Notes: generated from the sequence alone by a model not told the origin. 64,000 nucleotides of DNA from Symsagittifera roscoffensis (GCF_963678635.1 NC_087071.1:37348438-37412437); one strand, 5' to 3'. Counted from the stretch's first letter, positions 21,077 to 32,338 are shown. A program made the numbers and translations.

Positions 21077-21596
21077 TTTCTGAACGTTTCTTCTCTACAG
21101 TGCATTCGTCAATAATGATACAAGTTTTTTTGAGTGTTTCTACATAAGACAAAACCGAGGGGATAAAATCAACCAGTTGATTTTATCTGGTTGAATCAAC
21201 CATACTCTTTTTTTCCAACTGAAATTTCTGATTGTTTTTCCAAGTCTTTCCTTTTCTACGATACTCTCTAAGATCGATTTTTTTTTTAAATATCTGAACA
21301 ATAACTTAGAAAAACTTTTCGTCTTCCATTATGCAAAGTCCACTCAAATTGAGAAATTTGTGATTCTGTATCCAAATCTTGCAATTTTGGTAAATTTTGA
21401 GATTCCAAAACTGTTAGTGAAAATTTTTGGGACTTTTCTTGTAACACGATATGAAAAAGTCCTAATTTATTTTGAAGCTTAAAAACAAGATTTCTGGAAA
21501 AACCAATGTTCCAACTTGTACTATTCAGCTCTAAGAAATTTCAAAAACTGATTCAAGAAGATGAATATTTGAATTACTTTACTTTAATAACATCAC
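21077..21596. other. Decayed coding-like DNA, unassigned
   Basis: Short minus-strand open stretches with charged residues but many stops. It contains the inverted repeat TCAACCAG and CTGGTTGA with a 9-nt loop (about 21169-21196). No family recognised. Confidence 0.3.
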
Positions 21597-22001
21597 TCAA
21601 CAAAATTATTGAACATTACAGTTCTCAACAAACATAAATTCTTTGAGTTCTTTCAATGTATAGTTGACATAGGCAACTTGCTTCAAGACTTCGTTCTCCT
21701 TTGCAGTGAAGAGTCGAATAGGGCGGTTTGTTCACACTGTACTTCTTGATTGTGGCACACACACCTTTCTCATCTTGTATATTGTCAAGTTATACACCGC
21801 ATGACAGTTCGCAAGTTCCTGCTCCATGGTTGAGTCTTTGTCAGAATAGGGTTCCAATACAGGAACGAGTCCAAGATTTTTAGCATCGTGAATGACAGTA
21901 TTCCGTATTGCTGATATCTTTTCCCCTTCTTTTTCACCAAAATAGACTTGCTGCGCTTTTTCGATTTGTCCCGACTTATTTTTGTTTAGCAATTGAAGCA
22001 T
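21597..22001 (-). pseudogene. Unassigned Polinton ORF
   Basis: An 89-codon frame (21732-22001) with IHDAKNLGLVPVLEPYSD. After a shift near 21735 the reading continues toward 21600. No named family. It lies among element 1 genes on the same strand as the capsid block. Confidence 0.35.
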
Positions 22002-22262
22002 GGTTCAAAGTAAACTTTTTCGTTGTAGGTTTTTGGGACCGAGAAAATCTCCCAATTCTTTTTTGTTCTTATCAAATTCATTATAGTTGGGAAGGATATC
22101 TTTTCGTGAATTCGTTTTTGATTTGAGACTCAGAGCCAACTGATCAGTAGTAAATTTCTCAAAATAATGATATTTGAAAATATCTAGAAATTAGAAAATG
22201 TAGATGACTCACTGTACGTTCCAAATAAGGTATTTTTAGCTTATATGGAATAATGAGTAGGC

Positions 22263-22949
22263 GATGATCCAAATATGGACCTTGCGTACGTGATGGAACT
22301 ACTATGTAAGCAATACAATGTAGATAAAAATCATTTTCAACCAGTAATCGGTGATGGCATCTGCTATGTGTCGAGCATATCCCACTTTTTATTCGGACTA
22401 CAATGCAAAATCTCTTTTTATCTCTGTCTCAGAAAACTTTTATGAAAAAACTTTGTCAACCAAGACTACTGATGATCTAACTATTCATCATTCTGCCCAG
22501 TTGAAAAATTCAAATTCCACTTAGTTTTAATCGGATCATCGCTCGATCAAACTTTGCAAAGATTAGATAAATATCATTTGACTTATCAAATTGTTGACGG
22601 TATATATACTTCATACAAATACAGATTTTATTCCAATATTATTTCATCGAGAGGTGAAGTTTTCAATCAATTGAATTGTGCAGTCGAACACAACTTGAAA
22701 TGTAGAATACCGGAAAAATTACCTGGTGCTGCAAAGAAACGTTTGCTACGAAAAAAAGTCATAAGACATTATCTCAGTTCCGCTCAGAAGTTTGCGTCCA
22801 CTCAGACTCTTGGATCAGCTTTTTTGGAAAATATTCCAATAGTTCAAAACTCAAAGTTTGAGATTGATTTGTCGAAAATTGTTGATTGTTTCATTGATGC
22901 TTATGGTACTGTAAATAGTGAGCGTATCAATTTTTCTATTAAAAATTGA
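22263..22949 (+). pseudogene. Unnamed Polinton ORF on the plus strand
   Basis: The frame from 22554 gives 131 aa with LDKYHLTYQIVDGIYTSYKY, a basic patch around KLPGAAKKRLLRKK and a tidy C-terminus. Coding sequence in other frames upstream (from about 22263) seems to belong to the same protein, making it over 200 aa originally. No known domain is recognised. Its codon use is even and the C-terminal half is intact, suggesting real coding. Confidence 0.5.
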
Positions 22950-23576
22950 ATATTTAATTTTAAAAATCTTGTCAAAAATATTTTTATATAAAATCAAGTT
23001 TTTTCAACGAAATTTTCTGGTGTGCAAAAATTAACTTGCAAGATGAAAATTTCTATTTGATTTTTTCAACACCTTTGCAAAATTTTAATTAAACTTTTTC
23101 CAAGATTCAAAAACTATTTTGCTTTTTAACAAGTGTGCAAAATTTTTCAAAAAATTTTTGTGTCAGATGCAAGTTTTTTTAAAAACAGGGGCAGAAATTG
23201 AACTTCTTTTTTCTTATGCATATGCGAAAAACGCTAAAATTTATTGTAAAAAAAAACTTGTTGATAACCTGCTGAAAATTTTTCATTATTAGATTGTTTT
23301 TTGATATTTTTAATCAATATATATGCAAAAATTGATTTTTTTAATGATCGAAATCAGAACCAATAAATTCATAAATTTTAATTTTTCAACAGTGCATGCA
23401 AATGTTGTTACAATTTTTTTTAAAATGCGAAACTATTTAAGGAAATTTTTCATAATTTGCGAAATTTTCTTTGATTTTTTCAACAAAGGTGCCAGAAAAT
23501 TTATAAAATTTTTTGCATGGTGCAAAAATTAATGTAAAGTTTTTACCATGTTAGCAAAAATTGGGATATTTTTTTT
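22950..23576. other. Very AT-rich intergenic tract
   Basis: More than 600 bp of A/T-rich DNA with a loosely recurring TGTGCAAAAATTAA and TTTTTTCAAC motif. No gene. It separates the plus-strand ORF from the minus-strand ORF at 23577, whose 3' ends converge here. Confidence 0.55.
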
Positions 23577-24068
23577 TCATGTTTTCATGTGAAAACTTAA
23601 AAAGTTCTCAATGGAGCACAAAGCTGGTCTTGCCTCCATCCCTGGGGGTTGTCTTGGTGGTTCGCTGACTGGAATTCTTGGCTCAGAGAACCCCTCATCC
23701 TCTTCGATGGTAATTGGGTTGTCCATAGATCCCTCTTCCCAAGGAAAGAGGAAATCGTCGAATGGTTGAGCCACATATCTGGAGCCAGGAGTTTCGGGTC
23801 CTTTCATTCCCACATGCTCGGCTACTTCCTCAATCATCTGCATTTCTCCAAGTTGGTTCTCTGTAGGGGGTACTTGAATTATATGATGTTCGTTGAAATC
23901 CCTGCGCATCACCTCCACCATGTGCCAGACTTGGATTGGGATGTCCGTTCGTGCCAGAAAAATTCCACAAACTGTTTCTCGCACTTGGATTTGGACGAAA
24001 TCAGCGGAAAACTCCACCGAGAACATAAGGTTGTTGTTTTGTACTGAGAAGATCATTTTGGGCAACAA
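23577..24068 (-). CDS. Intact 163-aa protein of unknown function
   Basis: A clean frame on the minus strand, notable in a region where almost everything else is broken. The N-terminal third is beta-rich (FSVQNNNLMFSVEFSADFVQ), the middle has an acidic EEVAEHVG segment, and the C-terminal part is proline- and acid-rich (PITIEEDEGF, SEPPRQPPG). The track's first codon (24066-24068) is TTG; an ATG choice is unclear. A CCAAT-box array lies 185-360 bp upstream. A PC4-like fold crossed my mind but is not supported well enough to claim. Confidence 0.55.
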   Translation of the reverse strand: MLPKMIFSVQNNNLMFSVEFSADFVQIQVRETVCGIFLARTDIPIQVWHMVEVMRRDFNEHHIIQVPPTENQLGEMQMIEEVAEHVGMKGPETPGSRYVAQPFDDFLFPWEEGSMDNPITIEEDEGFSEPRIPVSEPPRQPPGMEARPALCSIENFLSFHMKT

Positions 24069-24252
24069 GTTGAGTTAACGATACAGAGTAAAAACAAAAT
24101 TTACAGTTGAGAGGGAGAAAGTTGACGGTGGTTAAATTGAAAAAAAATGTTTTTAGAGCTGAGAGAGGAGGTACTTGATGATAGTGAAGTTGAAATAAAA
24201 AATTTTCTAGTGAAGAGAGAGGGGTACCTTCAACTGGAATGTGTGGGTTTAA

Positions 24253-24427
24253 CCAATCAGAATGGTTTTTCCTTATTTGGATTGTAGTCGTGTCCAATCA
24301 GAGTTTAGTTTCCTTTTATGGAATTCTTATAGAAAACTCGTGTCCAATTGAAAACAAAGCTCCATTTTACACATTGTCGTTTCCAATCACAAAAATGTTC
24401 ATTTTTGTTCAAGTTGTCGTATCCAAT
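24253..24427 (-). promoter_or_regulatory. Array of five CCAAT boxes
   Basis: CCAAT occurs at 24253, 24294, 24344, 24383 and 24423, mostly within a repeated (T)CGTGTCCAATCA context and spaced 39-50 bp apart. This is the NF-Y type motif. The array lies upstream of the minus-strand ORF at 23577-24068. It could also serve leftward or rightward genes because CCAAT boxes work in both orientations. Confidence 0.6.
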
Positions 24428-24445
24428 CAGACAATGATTTACCTT

Positions 24446-25101
24446 TTAAGGACTTAAGTTATCCAAATAAGTAAAACTGTACACAAAAGCAATCGCAAAA
24501 ATATATGAGCAAAAGTTGTTTGCTGTAAAAATAAAAAAAATACTGCCAATATAAGTAACAAAAGAAAAAAAAATTGATAAAAGTAGCATCTCTGCAAGTC
24601 TTCGCATCAAGTTAATTGATTTTTTTTGTATACAATGGATGAAAAATTGCTGATTTTTGATCAGATATTCAAGTTCTTTGATTTTGATGTAGATTTGAGA
24701 CGATAACTCAAAGTTGATGAATTTTTTTTTAAAGCAAATCTCTGGAATCTGATACCAAACTCGATCATGCAAGATTTTGAAGTTTCAAAGTCTTTAAAAA
24801 AGTGGAGGAATAAAGAAGCTGGGGATTTTTGACAAATAATTGCGTGGGGATTTTTGACAAATTTGGGAGTTGGATATGGAATAAAAAGAGTCTTTGAAAT
24901 ATGATCGTACGACTTTTTTTTTAACTTCAAATTTTCTAAAATAAATAAAACTTCTTTTCTAGTCAAGGGTAACTCACCAGTAAGTTTATAGCTTTGATAC
25001 GCAATATGGGGATCAAAAATAAACTTTTTGATTGAGTAAGTTTCCATAAAGAGACCTTTACTTAGTCGAGGAACTCCATTTAGGACAATATAAACGTCCA
25101 A
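24446..25101 (-). pseudogene. Unassigned ORF with C-terminal membrane segments
   Basis: The frame 24661-25101 (146 aa) appears to continue by frameshift into 24446-24772. The latter ends in two hydrophobic segments (LLLSIFFSFVTYIGSIFFIF and a following FAIAFVYSF), so the original product may have been a membrane protein of over 200 aa. No family is recognised. It lies between the CCAAT array and the polymerase promoter. Confidence 0.4.
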
Positions 25102-25319
25102 AAAATTGTGAAAAAAGTAAGAATCTACATCTATTTCATCAATAAGGAAATCACACGGATTTTTTTAGTTTTTCTTGTAGAGTATTTCTTGGAAGTTCAA
25201 ATGCGTTTTATTTGACTTTCTTCAAAAATGAATATTTTGGATCCAAAGTTATGTCTAGAAACTGCTTAGTTCTGATTGGTTGAAAACTTTTCTGGAAAAT
25301 TCTAGCATTTTCAAAGGAA

Positions 25320-25493
25320 TGACGTCATTACCATAAAAGGAAAATTGCGTGGGTGGTGACGTCACTTCTGTTTATAGAATGACGTCATTATCATAAAAGG
25401 AACATTGCTTAGGCGGTGACGTCATTTCCATTCAAAGAATGACGTCATTACCTTAAAAGGATAATTGCGTAAGCGTTACTGTTAGTATAAAAA
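25320..25493 (+). promoter_or_regulatory. Polymerase promoter: five CRE/ATF sites in 60-bp repeats plus TATA box
   Basis: The palindrome TGACGTCA occurs perfectly at 25320, 25357, 25380, 25417 and 25440. Sites alternate in contexts GAATGACGTCATTA and GGTGACGTCA, and the pattern repeats with an exact 60-bp period (25320, 25380, 25440). TATAAAAA follows at 25486-25493, about 190 bp before the polymerase reading frame. A CCAATCAG lies just downstream (about 25525). TGACGTCA is the CREB/ATF/bZIP consensus, so the polymerase was probably under bZIP control. Confidence 0.75.
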
Positions 25494-25674
25494 CGCTTAT
25501 TTTATTGGATTCAATCATTCATTTTGTTAGCCAATCAGAAACAGTCAACTGAATTTGCTTCAAATTTTACATTTCGTTACTTCACGAAAAGAAAAAAGTA
25601 GGTATTTTCATTCATTTGGTACTTTAAGTTTTTAATTTTGGAACAATTCTAAAGTCCCAATTATTTTTAGATAA

Positions 25675-28600
25675 TGCTTGCCCTTAATCGAAACGAGTAA
25701 GTGAAGTGTGAGAAATGTGCACAGGAATACAGGAGAGCTGATGCTGCGAGACATCGAAAACGATGTGAAAAACAAAACGAACATAAGTGTCCGAACTGTC
25801 ATTTTTATACAAAGATCAAAGAGGAGATGGGTTATCATGTTGCGAAGAAGGAGGCTCAACCAAGTTCAAAGCAGTCGACAGTTTGTCCTTTTGGCAAACA
25901 CGAGTTCCCAAGTTACTACTCTCTCCAACAACATCGGAGAAAGGATCATGAAGCAAAACAACGGAAACCCAGTGATACTGTAGCGGATGAAGAAAGGGAA
26001 AATAGTGAAAAACTAAAGGAGGAACTTAGTGCCTGTCAGCGTTTTCTGGTAGATACGGAGATGGAAAATGGGAGACACAAGGTATTTAAATTCCAAATGT
26101 CCAAGTTAGATACTAAAATAATTAACGAGAAACTTGAAGAAGTCTTCAATAAGCTCGATTCTGCCGCTAAAATCAACGTTGCTCTGGGTTTTGTTCTTCG
26201 AAATTTTAAGACTGGTGAATATCAATATTTCTACGCCCATGAAAAAAATACTTTGTATGAAAAATCTCATTTGCTTTGTAGTAAATCAGACTTGATAACA
26301 ATACAAGGAAAAGTGGAAAAATTTGATGAAGTGGAGCAATGTACCCAAGAACGACAAAACACAAAGTGGTGATTCAAGTTGATCACAAAAGTGACAATTT
26401 TTGCTGCTTTGCTGCAAAAATTCTAATGGGTTGTCCGGACTCTGTCATACCCGAACTTCTACGAAAAACCATTCTGTTAACTGTCTTTTATCTAACAAAG
26501 ACAATGAACCTTACAAAGATCATTTGTGTCTTTTCCGCGCATTGGCATTGTACATGAACGGACACAAAGATCTCGACTCTCACACTTCCAGATATTCTAC
26601 AGATTTTATATCAAAATCTGGTTATGGTCCTAAAATTGATCGTGGATTTTCTGTAGAAGACTTACCTGTTGTCGAGGAAATTGTGCAAAGAAACATTTTT
26701 ATATACGATTTCGATATCCAAGAAGGAGAATATGTAGGAGAACTAGCTCGACGAAGTATCGGAAGATTCGATAAAACAGTTAAGCTACTGAGATTGAACA
26801 ACCATATCATTCATACAAATGATATAGATAGTTTCTTCAAGTGCTTTCCATGCCCTAGCTGTAACACCTTTTTCTACAAGTCATACCACTTCAATCAGCA
26901 TCTCCAGAGATGTAAGGACGGAGTGAGACATATTTACTCAAATAACGTGTATGAACTTCGCAAAACCTTGTTTGAAAAGCTAGAAGGATTCAGTCTTCCA
27001 GTTTCTGAAGATAACGAGCTCTTCAATAATCTAGCAATTTTCTATTTTGAATCAATTTGTGTTCCTACAGAGGAATTAAAAGAATCACAATCGACAACCT
27101 GGATTGGATAACATGTCCCAGTTGCAGTCTCTACATCATCGAATCTGATTGATGAACCCATCTTCTTGTACAACAAGGATCCACAGAAATTGATCATTGA
27201 TTTTGTAAGCAACCTTGACTTGTTAGCTGAAAAATGTAAGTTGGAGATGAGAACAAAATTTCAAGATATTGAAGTAGCTGCCATAAGAAAATGAAAAAGA
27301 TCTTTGATCAGCTGAACGAACGTGGTAAAGTTTTTCAAGTATTATATTTGAGTATGAGTACGAATGCATTGAAGATTCGGAAGAAGCAGATATGTCAACA
27401 GAATTCTTGCGAATTCAGAAAAATCAACTCATCGATTTGAAACAACCTTGGAGAGATATGTAAATGTTTTAATTTTTTACCTGTTTTTGGATTTAAAAGC
27501 GGTAGATATGATTTGAATTTGGTCAAGTCCTTTTTAATCCCCTATTTATTTCGCGATAAAGAACAAGAAACATCAGCCATCAAAAAGCAAATGACTTTAT
27601 ATCTTTCAAGTTTGGAGATGAATAATTTCTCGACATAATGAAGTTTCTGAGTGGAGCAACTACTGTGGACTCCTTTCTCAAAGCCTATAAAGCTAGCGAA
27701 ACGAAAGAGTTCTTTCCCTATGAGTGGTTTGATAACCCATACAAACTTGATTTTACCGAATTGCCACCATATGAAGCCTTTTTCAGTAAACTTAGAAACA
27801 ACAATCTTCTAGACAAAGACTTCCTTGATTATGAGAGGCTGAGAAAGAGTGGGTTTGACGAACAACAGACAATTAAAAAGCTTCAAATTAAGACTGTTCT
27901 CCCATCTGGATTAGATAATTACAAATACTTGCAAGAGACTTTGCAGAAAATCGGAATGACAGTGTTCAAAGACTTTTTGAAGTGGTACAACAACAAGGAT
28001 GTAGTCCCAACTCTGGAGGCAATGCAAAAAATGATTCATTTTTATCATAACAGAGAATAGATATGTTGAAACTTGGATGCAATTTTCCAAATCTAGCAAA
28101 CATATGTCTACACAAATCTACAAATTACAAGTTCTATCCATTTTGCGAAAGTGATAAAGACTTGTGTGAAAAAATTAGAGCAGTCATGACTGGTGGTCCT
28201 TCCATTGTTTTCACTCAAAAAGCTGTAGTTGATGAAACATACATCAGAAGTTCATCAAATAATTATAAATCATTCGTTGGAATTGATGCAAGCCAGCTTC
28301 ACCCTTTCTCAATGTGCCAAGATATGCCAACAGGACTGTACACGAGATGGGAGTTTGACACTGATATGCAGAAATTCAAGGCTGGATGTAATAGAGCTCG
28401 CAACTTTGAGAATATGGTCATGTCTTTCTATCAAGAATCAAGACCAGAATGTAAAATTGAGAGCTTTTTTACATCTGGAAACAGGATATTGAGTGAGGAA
28501 ACAAGAAGAGAGAGATGGATGATGTGCGACGAGAATACCTTAAAGAGAAAGAATACAAAGTTGAAGAAATGTAGGGGTGTGACTGGTGGGAAAGTTTCAA

Positions 28601-29876
28601 AACCAATGACAAGATCAAAAATCACGTCGGAACCCACTTTCCCTATAAAAGACCTCTTTCTACAGACTCCCTTCTAGCAAAAACAAAAGAGGGATCTCTT
28701 TTTGGCTGGTTCAGCGTGATAGTTGTTCCAGATGAGCTAAAACCAAAATTTGCCAAATTTCCTCCAACTTTCAAACAAATTGAAGTTGGAAGAAATGATA
28801 TTGGAGACTGCATGAAAAACTATGCGATCGAGAACGAAATGTTAAAGCAGACTCAGAGAATGCTTTTTTCGAGTTTGAAGCTAGAAAATGGAACGGTGAT
28901 AACTCCTCTTTTATTTGGAACTCGGCTTGCAATGCACCAAAATTTACCGTTTTGTTCAGTATACTCCATGAAAATGTTTCAATAATTTCATTCAATAAGT
29001 GGTTGATGCTAGAAGAGAAGGAGATGAAAACCCTCTATCAGTAGTTGTAGCAGAAACAATGAAACTTTTGGGTAATTCTTTGTACGGATATCAGATCATG
29101 GATAGATCGAGACATACAATCACAAAATATCTGAACGATGTAAAAACTCATAAGGCAATCAATGAACCATTTTTCAAAAAATTGAATACAGTTGAAAAAG
29201 ACTTGTATGAGGTGGATTTGTTGAAATCAACCATTGAACATAGAGAACTCATCATCGTTGGATTTTTCATTCTGCAGTATGCAAAACTGAGAATTTTGGA
29301 ACTCTTCTATAACTTATTCGACCAATTCTGTGATGTTAACAAATTTGAAGAGTTAGAGATGGACACTGAATCGCTTTACTTAGCTCCTGCTGAAGAAAAT
29401 TTGTACGACTGTACCAAATCAGAAAAAAAAGCTGCTCGGGAAAAAATGAGGGAAAATGACTGCAGAGACTCTTTCAAGGCGGATGCGAAATCTAATTTCT
29501 TCCCTCGAACGTGTTGCAGTACGCAAAAAAAGTTTGATAAACGTGAGCCGGGACTATTTGTAGAAGAATTTAGATGTGCAGAAATGCTCTGTTTGTGTAG
29601 CAAGACACATTGCTGCTATGACAACAAGTCCGATAAGTTCAAGTTTGCAGTAAAGGACTCAATGAACGGGTTCTAGAAGTCTCTGGAGACGGTCCCATGT
29701 CAAAATACAGGAAAGTGCTTGATGAAGCAATTAACCTTACATCTAGTAACAGAGAATTCTGAACTTTAAATCATGTGGTGGCCACATATGAACAGACAAA
29801 GAAAGGACTTAGCTTTTTTTATCCAAAAAGACAAGTACAAGATGATCGAATTCATGTAAAACCATTGAACTTATAA
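25675..29876 (+). pseudogene. POLB: Protein-primed DNA polymerase B (Polinton 1)
   Basis: N-terminal Cys/His zinc-finger modules (CEKCAQEYRRADAARHRKRC, then CPNCHFYTK) precede a virus-like N-terminal region, the 3'-5' exonuclease and the polymerase. Visible motifs are KDHLCLFRALALYMNG (about 26518), VGELARRSIG, exonuclease motif I (about 27036), DASQLHPFSMC motif A (about 28285), LLGNSLYGYQIMDRSRH motif B (about 29065) and the motif C DTES (about 29362). Motif C has Glu for the second catalytic Asp, and exonuclease motif I reads FYFE, not the usual FDFE. Several frameshifts and a TAA after the likely ATG (25675) make it a pseudogene. A possible 5' intron (donor near 25600, acceptor TTTTTAG at about 25670) precedes the ATG. 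Confidence 0.9.
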
Positions 29877-30651
29877 GAACTGTGCTGTTGTACTAAAATT
29901 ATTCATGATGTCGTGTTATATTGGTTTTATGATAGTAAAATGTAAAATGTTGCGGTAAGTTGTTATACAATGCAGTGATTTATATACTTTTGTAATTTAA
30001 TTTTTTTTCTCTGTAAGTTTTAGCATTGTTTCAATTAGATAGAAGCTAAAATTATTGTTTAAATTAGAAAGAAAGTAAAATTATCTGATAAATTAAGTCA
30101 AATAAAAACTAACCTTATCGTGATTTGAAGTTTTTTTTTAATTTAATTTTTTTTTTGATAAAAATCCAAGTTTTTGCACAAAAAGTCTTACGACTGACTT
30201 ACCATGCACCAAAAAACTAAATACATAATAAAACTAAATACATAACCTTAATTCTACAATCTACACGTAAATAACAATTAATTGTTCCCTATCAGATAAC
30301 GCGCGCCAAAAATTTTGCGGAAAAAAAATATACATTTCCACACAAAAAACTCGTTTTTCTTACAAAGATCTTACCATCACACAAACCATAAAAGCTTACC
30401 ATCGGTAATCCCTATCTGAATACCTTGTAGACTCTTCGCCCAATCTTAATACATAGCATTGCGGACCGGAAATCTATAACGTATCTTAAAACATGGGGTC
30501 CGCCATGCACCCCCCTGATCAACCTGAACATCTACTACTTGTATTGTAGAGAGAAAAGAAATCCAAGAAAAATTAATATTGCCTATAATTTAGTCAATCT
30601 TTCTAAGATGTAGTAGGGCCATCCTACAAAGGCACGAAGTTAGTTTTTCAA
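29877..30651. other. Downstream of polymerase: AT-rich, one long inverted repeat
   Basis: No gene. The arms GCATTGCGGACC (30456-30467) and GGTCCGCCATGC (30497-30508) form a 12-bp inverted repeat with one mismatch and a 29-nt loop, in a locally GC-richer patch. The Polinton 1 right end should lie here, but no terminal repeat was found. Confidence 0.5.
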
Positions 30652-31090
30652 ATTTACAAACCTAAAATATTTATCGGTGATATTTTTTGTGGTCTGTATT
30701 TTTTGCCATTTAAGTAAATGTTATTTTTTATATCTTTAAAATATCCGCTATAATTTTGTGCGTATATGCCTGAGAAGACTGCTGTTTCTGCAATTTTTCC
30801 TATATTTTGATCTATAGATTGTCGTTGTATTGTCTTGAAATTTTGTGTTCGAATGTGATGTTGGATGTCTGATTAAGAGTATATGCCGATTGATTGTGAA
30901 TCAAAATTAGGGTTACTGTTAATAGCTCTAATATTTTCTGGTGAAAATTTCTGAGTGGTTGGATGAGTGTAGGATATGGTGTGAGAACATAGTAACCATC
31001 TTTGTCAGGCTTTAATTGTACTACATTGTGGCTGTTTTCTGATCTACATGTTTTCCCTTCTAAAGTTTGGGGGTATTGGCTTGTTAACAT
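30652..31090 (-). pseudogene. Unrecognised protein remnant
   Basis: The frame 30812-31090 and, after one shift near 30830, a frame to about 30652 together read as about 145 residues with protein-like composition (GYYVLTPYPTLIQPL, then FSGIYAQNYSGYF). It fits no Polinton gene in the window. It may belong to a retroelement between elements 1 and 2. Confidence 0.3.
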
Positions 31091-31604
31091 GTAAAATGAC
31101 GTTATATATCTTTTATATGCAATCAGTTGAACCTAATGCAACCAAACTATTTGGTATATATGAAAGCACCAGATTTTGGCAGCGTAGCTTAACTGTTGGC
31201 TGCGGTGAACGATTTACTTCAAAAAAGCATGTTTTATTGCTGAATCTCGAAGAAAGGAAAATTCGTCAATTGCGGCGGCCGCCACCTCTGTTTAGGCAAA
31301 AACTAAGGATCAATTTGACCGAAACAAGAATGAAAAGTTTCTTTAGGCCGAATGAAGGTAAAAACAAAGAAAAACTATGGAACACTGAAAACTCTAAAAT
31401 AATGAAATTGGCTTGAAAATTTCAACATTTCCAGTTTCCGTGTCTACAGGAGACTGAAAAAACGTCTGAAATCTATGACAAAAGCTTTGATTTTATAGAA
31501 AGGTTGAAAGAGCTAATAAGTTGAAGTGGGTTAAGATCTTGAAAAACGAGAACACTGATGAAAGCCAAAAAGCCCATTTATTTTGCTGCAGCCACTTCTA
31601 AGAC
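31091..31604. other. Spacer between Polinton 1 and Polinton 2
   Basis: No repeat or gene is supported. Similarity to the left flank of element 3 begins only at about 31605, which may mark the true left end of Polinton 2. Confidence 0.4.
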
Positions 31605-31675
31605 TTGTACCTAACTGGTTACTATAAAATTGAAGTGGAACAAAATTTCTTGGAGTCCGAGTAGAGGAAAATGTC

Positions 31676-31732
31676 TGGCGCTCGACTCTCAGCCGAAAGG
31701 CGGCGTTTCGAAACCCGTCCGGAAATTGTACT
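31676..31732. other. 57-bp block near-identical in elements 2 and 3
   Basis: TGGCGCTCGACTCTCAGCC and the following GTTTCGAAAC palindrome and CCGTCCGGAAATTGTACT recur at 55812-55868 with one visible difference, while flanking DNA is less alike. GTTTCGAAACCC resembles a tRNA B box, but I could not fold a complete tRNA. It lies near the presumed left end of both elements, so it may be a terminal or packaging signal, or a spliced coding piece. Confidence 0.35.
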
Positions 31733-31911
31733 CAAAGGAGGCAACAGTTGCTGGTATGTTGATATCCCCCCATAGATCAATTTTGTATTTTTTTTCTTAC
31801 TTTGATACTGCTATTCAGTTAACAATTGGGTAAAATTTCAATTACTAAAAGAATGAAGTGTTCAAAAATAAATTGAAAAGTGTATAAATCAGCCATATTA
31901 AAAAGTTAGTT

Positions 31912-32338
31912 ATTGGGTAGGCATGTTAGGAAACGTTTCAAAACATGATCATTTATGTAAACAAAACCAGAATTATCATCATTAATGTTTTTAGCATAAA
32001 TCAAATGTGCAATATAATTACAAAAAGAATCGCACATGGTAGATTTTGAGTCTTGCATGGGAAAGTTTGTCATCAATTCAGTCACCTGATGAAAGTTCTC
32101 GTTCAGTCGTTTATAGAGATTGGTGTACTGCCAACGAGGAAGACCGAGAGGATCAGCAAAATATACAACATTTCTTCTGTTGCATGGTCCCCGGAGAATC
32201 TGATTTTGAAGTGTTCACAATCAAAAATATATTGTTTGGGATGCGAGGTGGAAAATTGTCCGCTGCAAATACTCCAAGAAACTTATATTTCAGATGTTTA
32301 CAATTCTGAATAAGGTCCTGCAACTGGATTTCATCCAT
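31912..32338 (-). pseudogene. PRO: Adenovirus-type cysteine protease (Polinton 2)
   Basis: ATG at 32336-32338 opens MDEIQLQ, then the conserved KFLGVFAADNFPP. After SPGT a small deletion removes the catalytic HW and shifts the frame. The C-terminal part with the TMC cysteine is still readable near 32040 in another frame. Loss of the active-site His shows it is dead. Element 3 retains the HW. Its start lies 2 bp from the capsid stop. Confidence 0.82.

Larger units (their letters stand above)
15830..29876. mobile_element. Polinton/Maverick element 1, degraded
   Basis: About 14 kb carries the Polinton core set: adenovirus-type cysteine protease, major and minor capsid proteins, retroviral-type integrase and FtsK/HerA-type packaging ATPase on the minus strand, and protein-primed DNA polymerase B on the plus strand. 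All are frameshifted or truncated. Its proteins are clearly diverged from elements 2 and 3, so it is a separate lineage. I found no terminal inverted repeats, and the limits are simply the outermost recognised genes. Confidence 0.85.

Noticed and set aside
23577-24068. PC4 assignment for the 163-aa ORF
   Set aside because: Only a vague strand pattern; no conserved residues that I can point to.
29877-31604. Polinton terminal inverted repeats
   Set aside because: I searched by eye around the outer genes of all three elements and found no convincing matching inverted ends, so none is annotated.
31673-31735. Complete tRNA gene at the conserved 57-bp block
   Set aside because: A B-box-like GTTTCGAAACCC is present, but T-arm and acceptor pairing are poor and no convincing A box or D arm could be placed.
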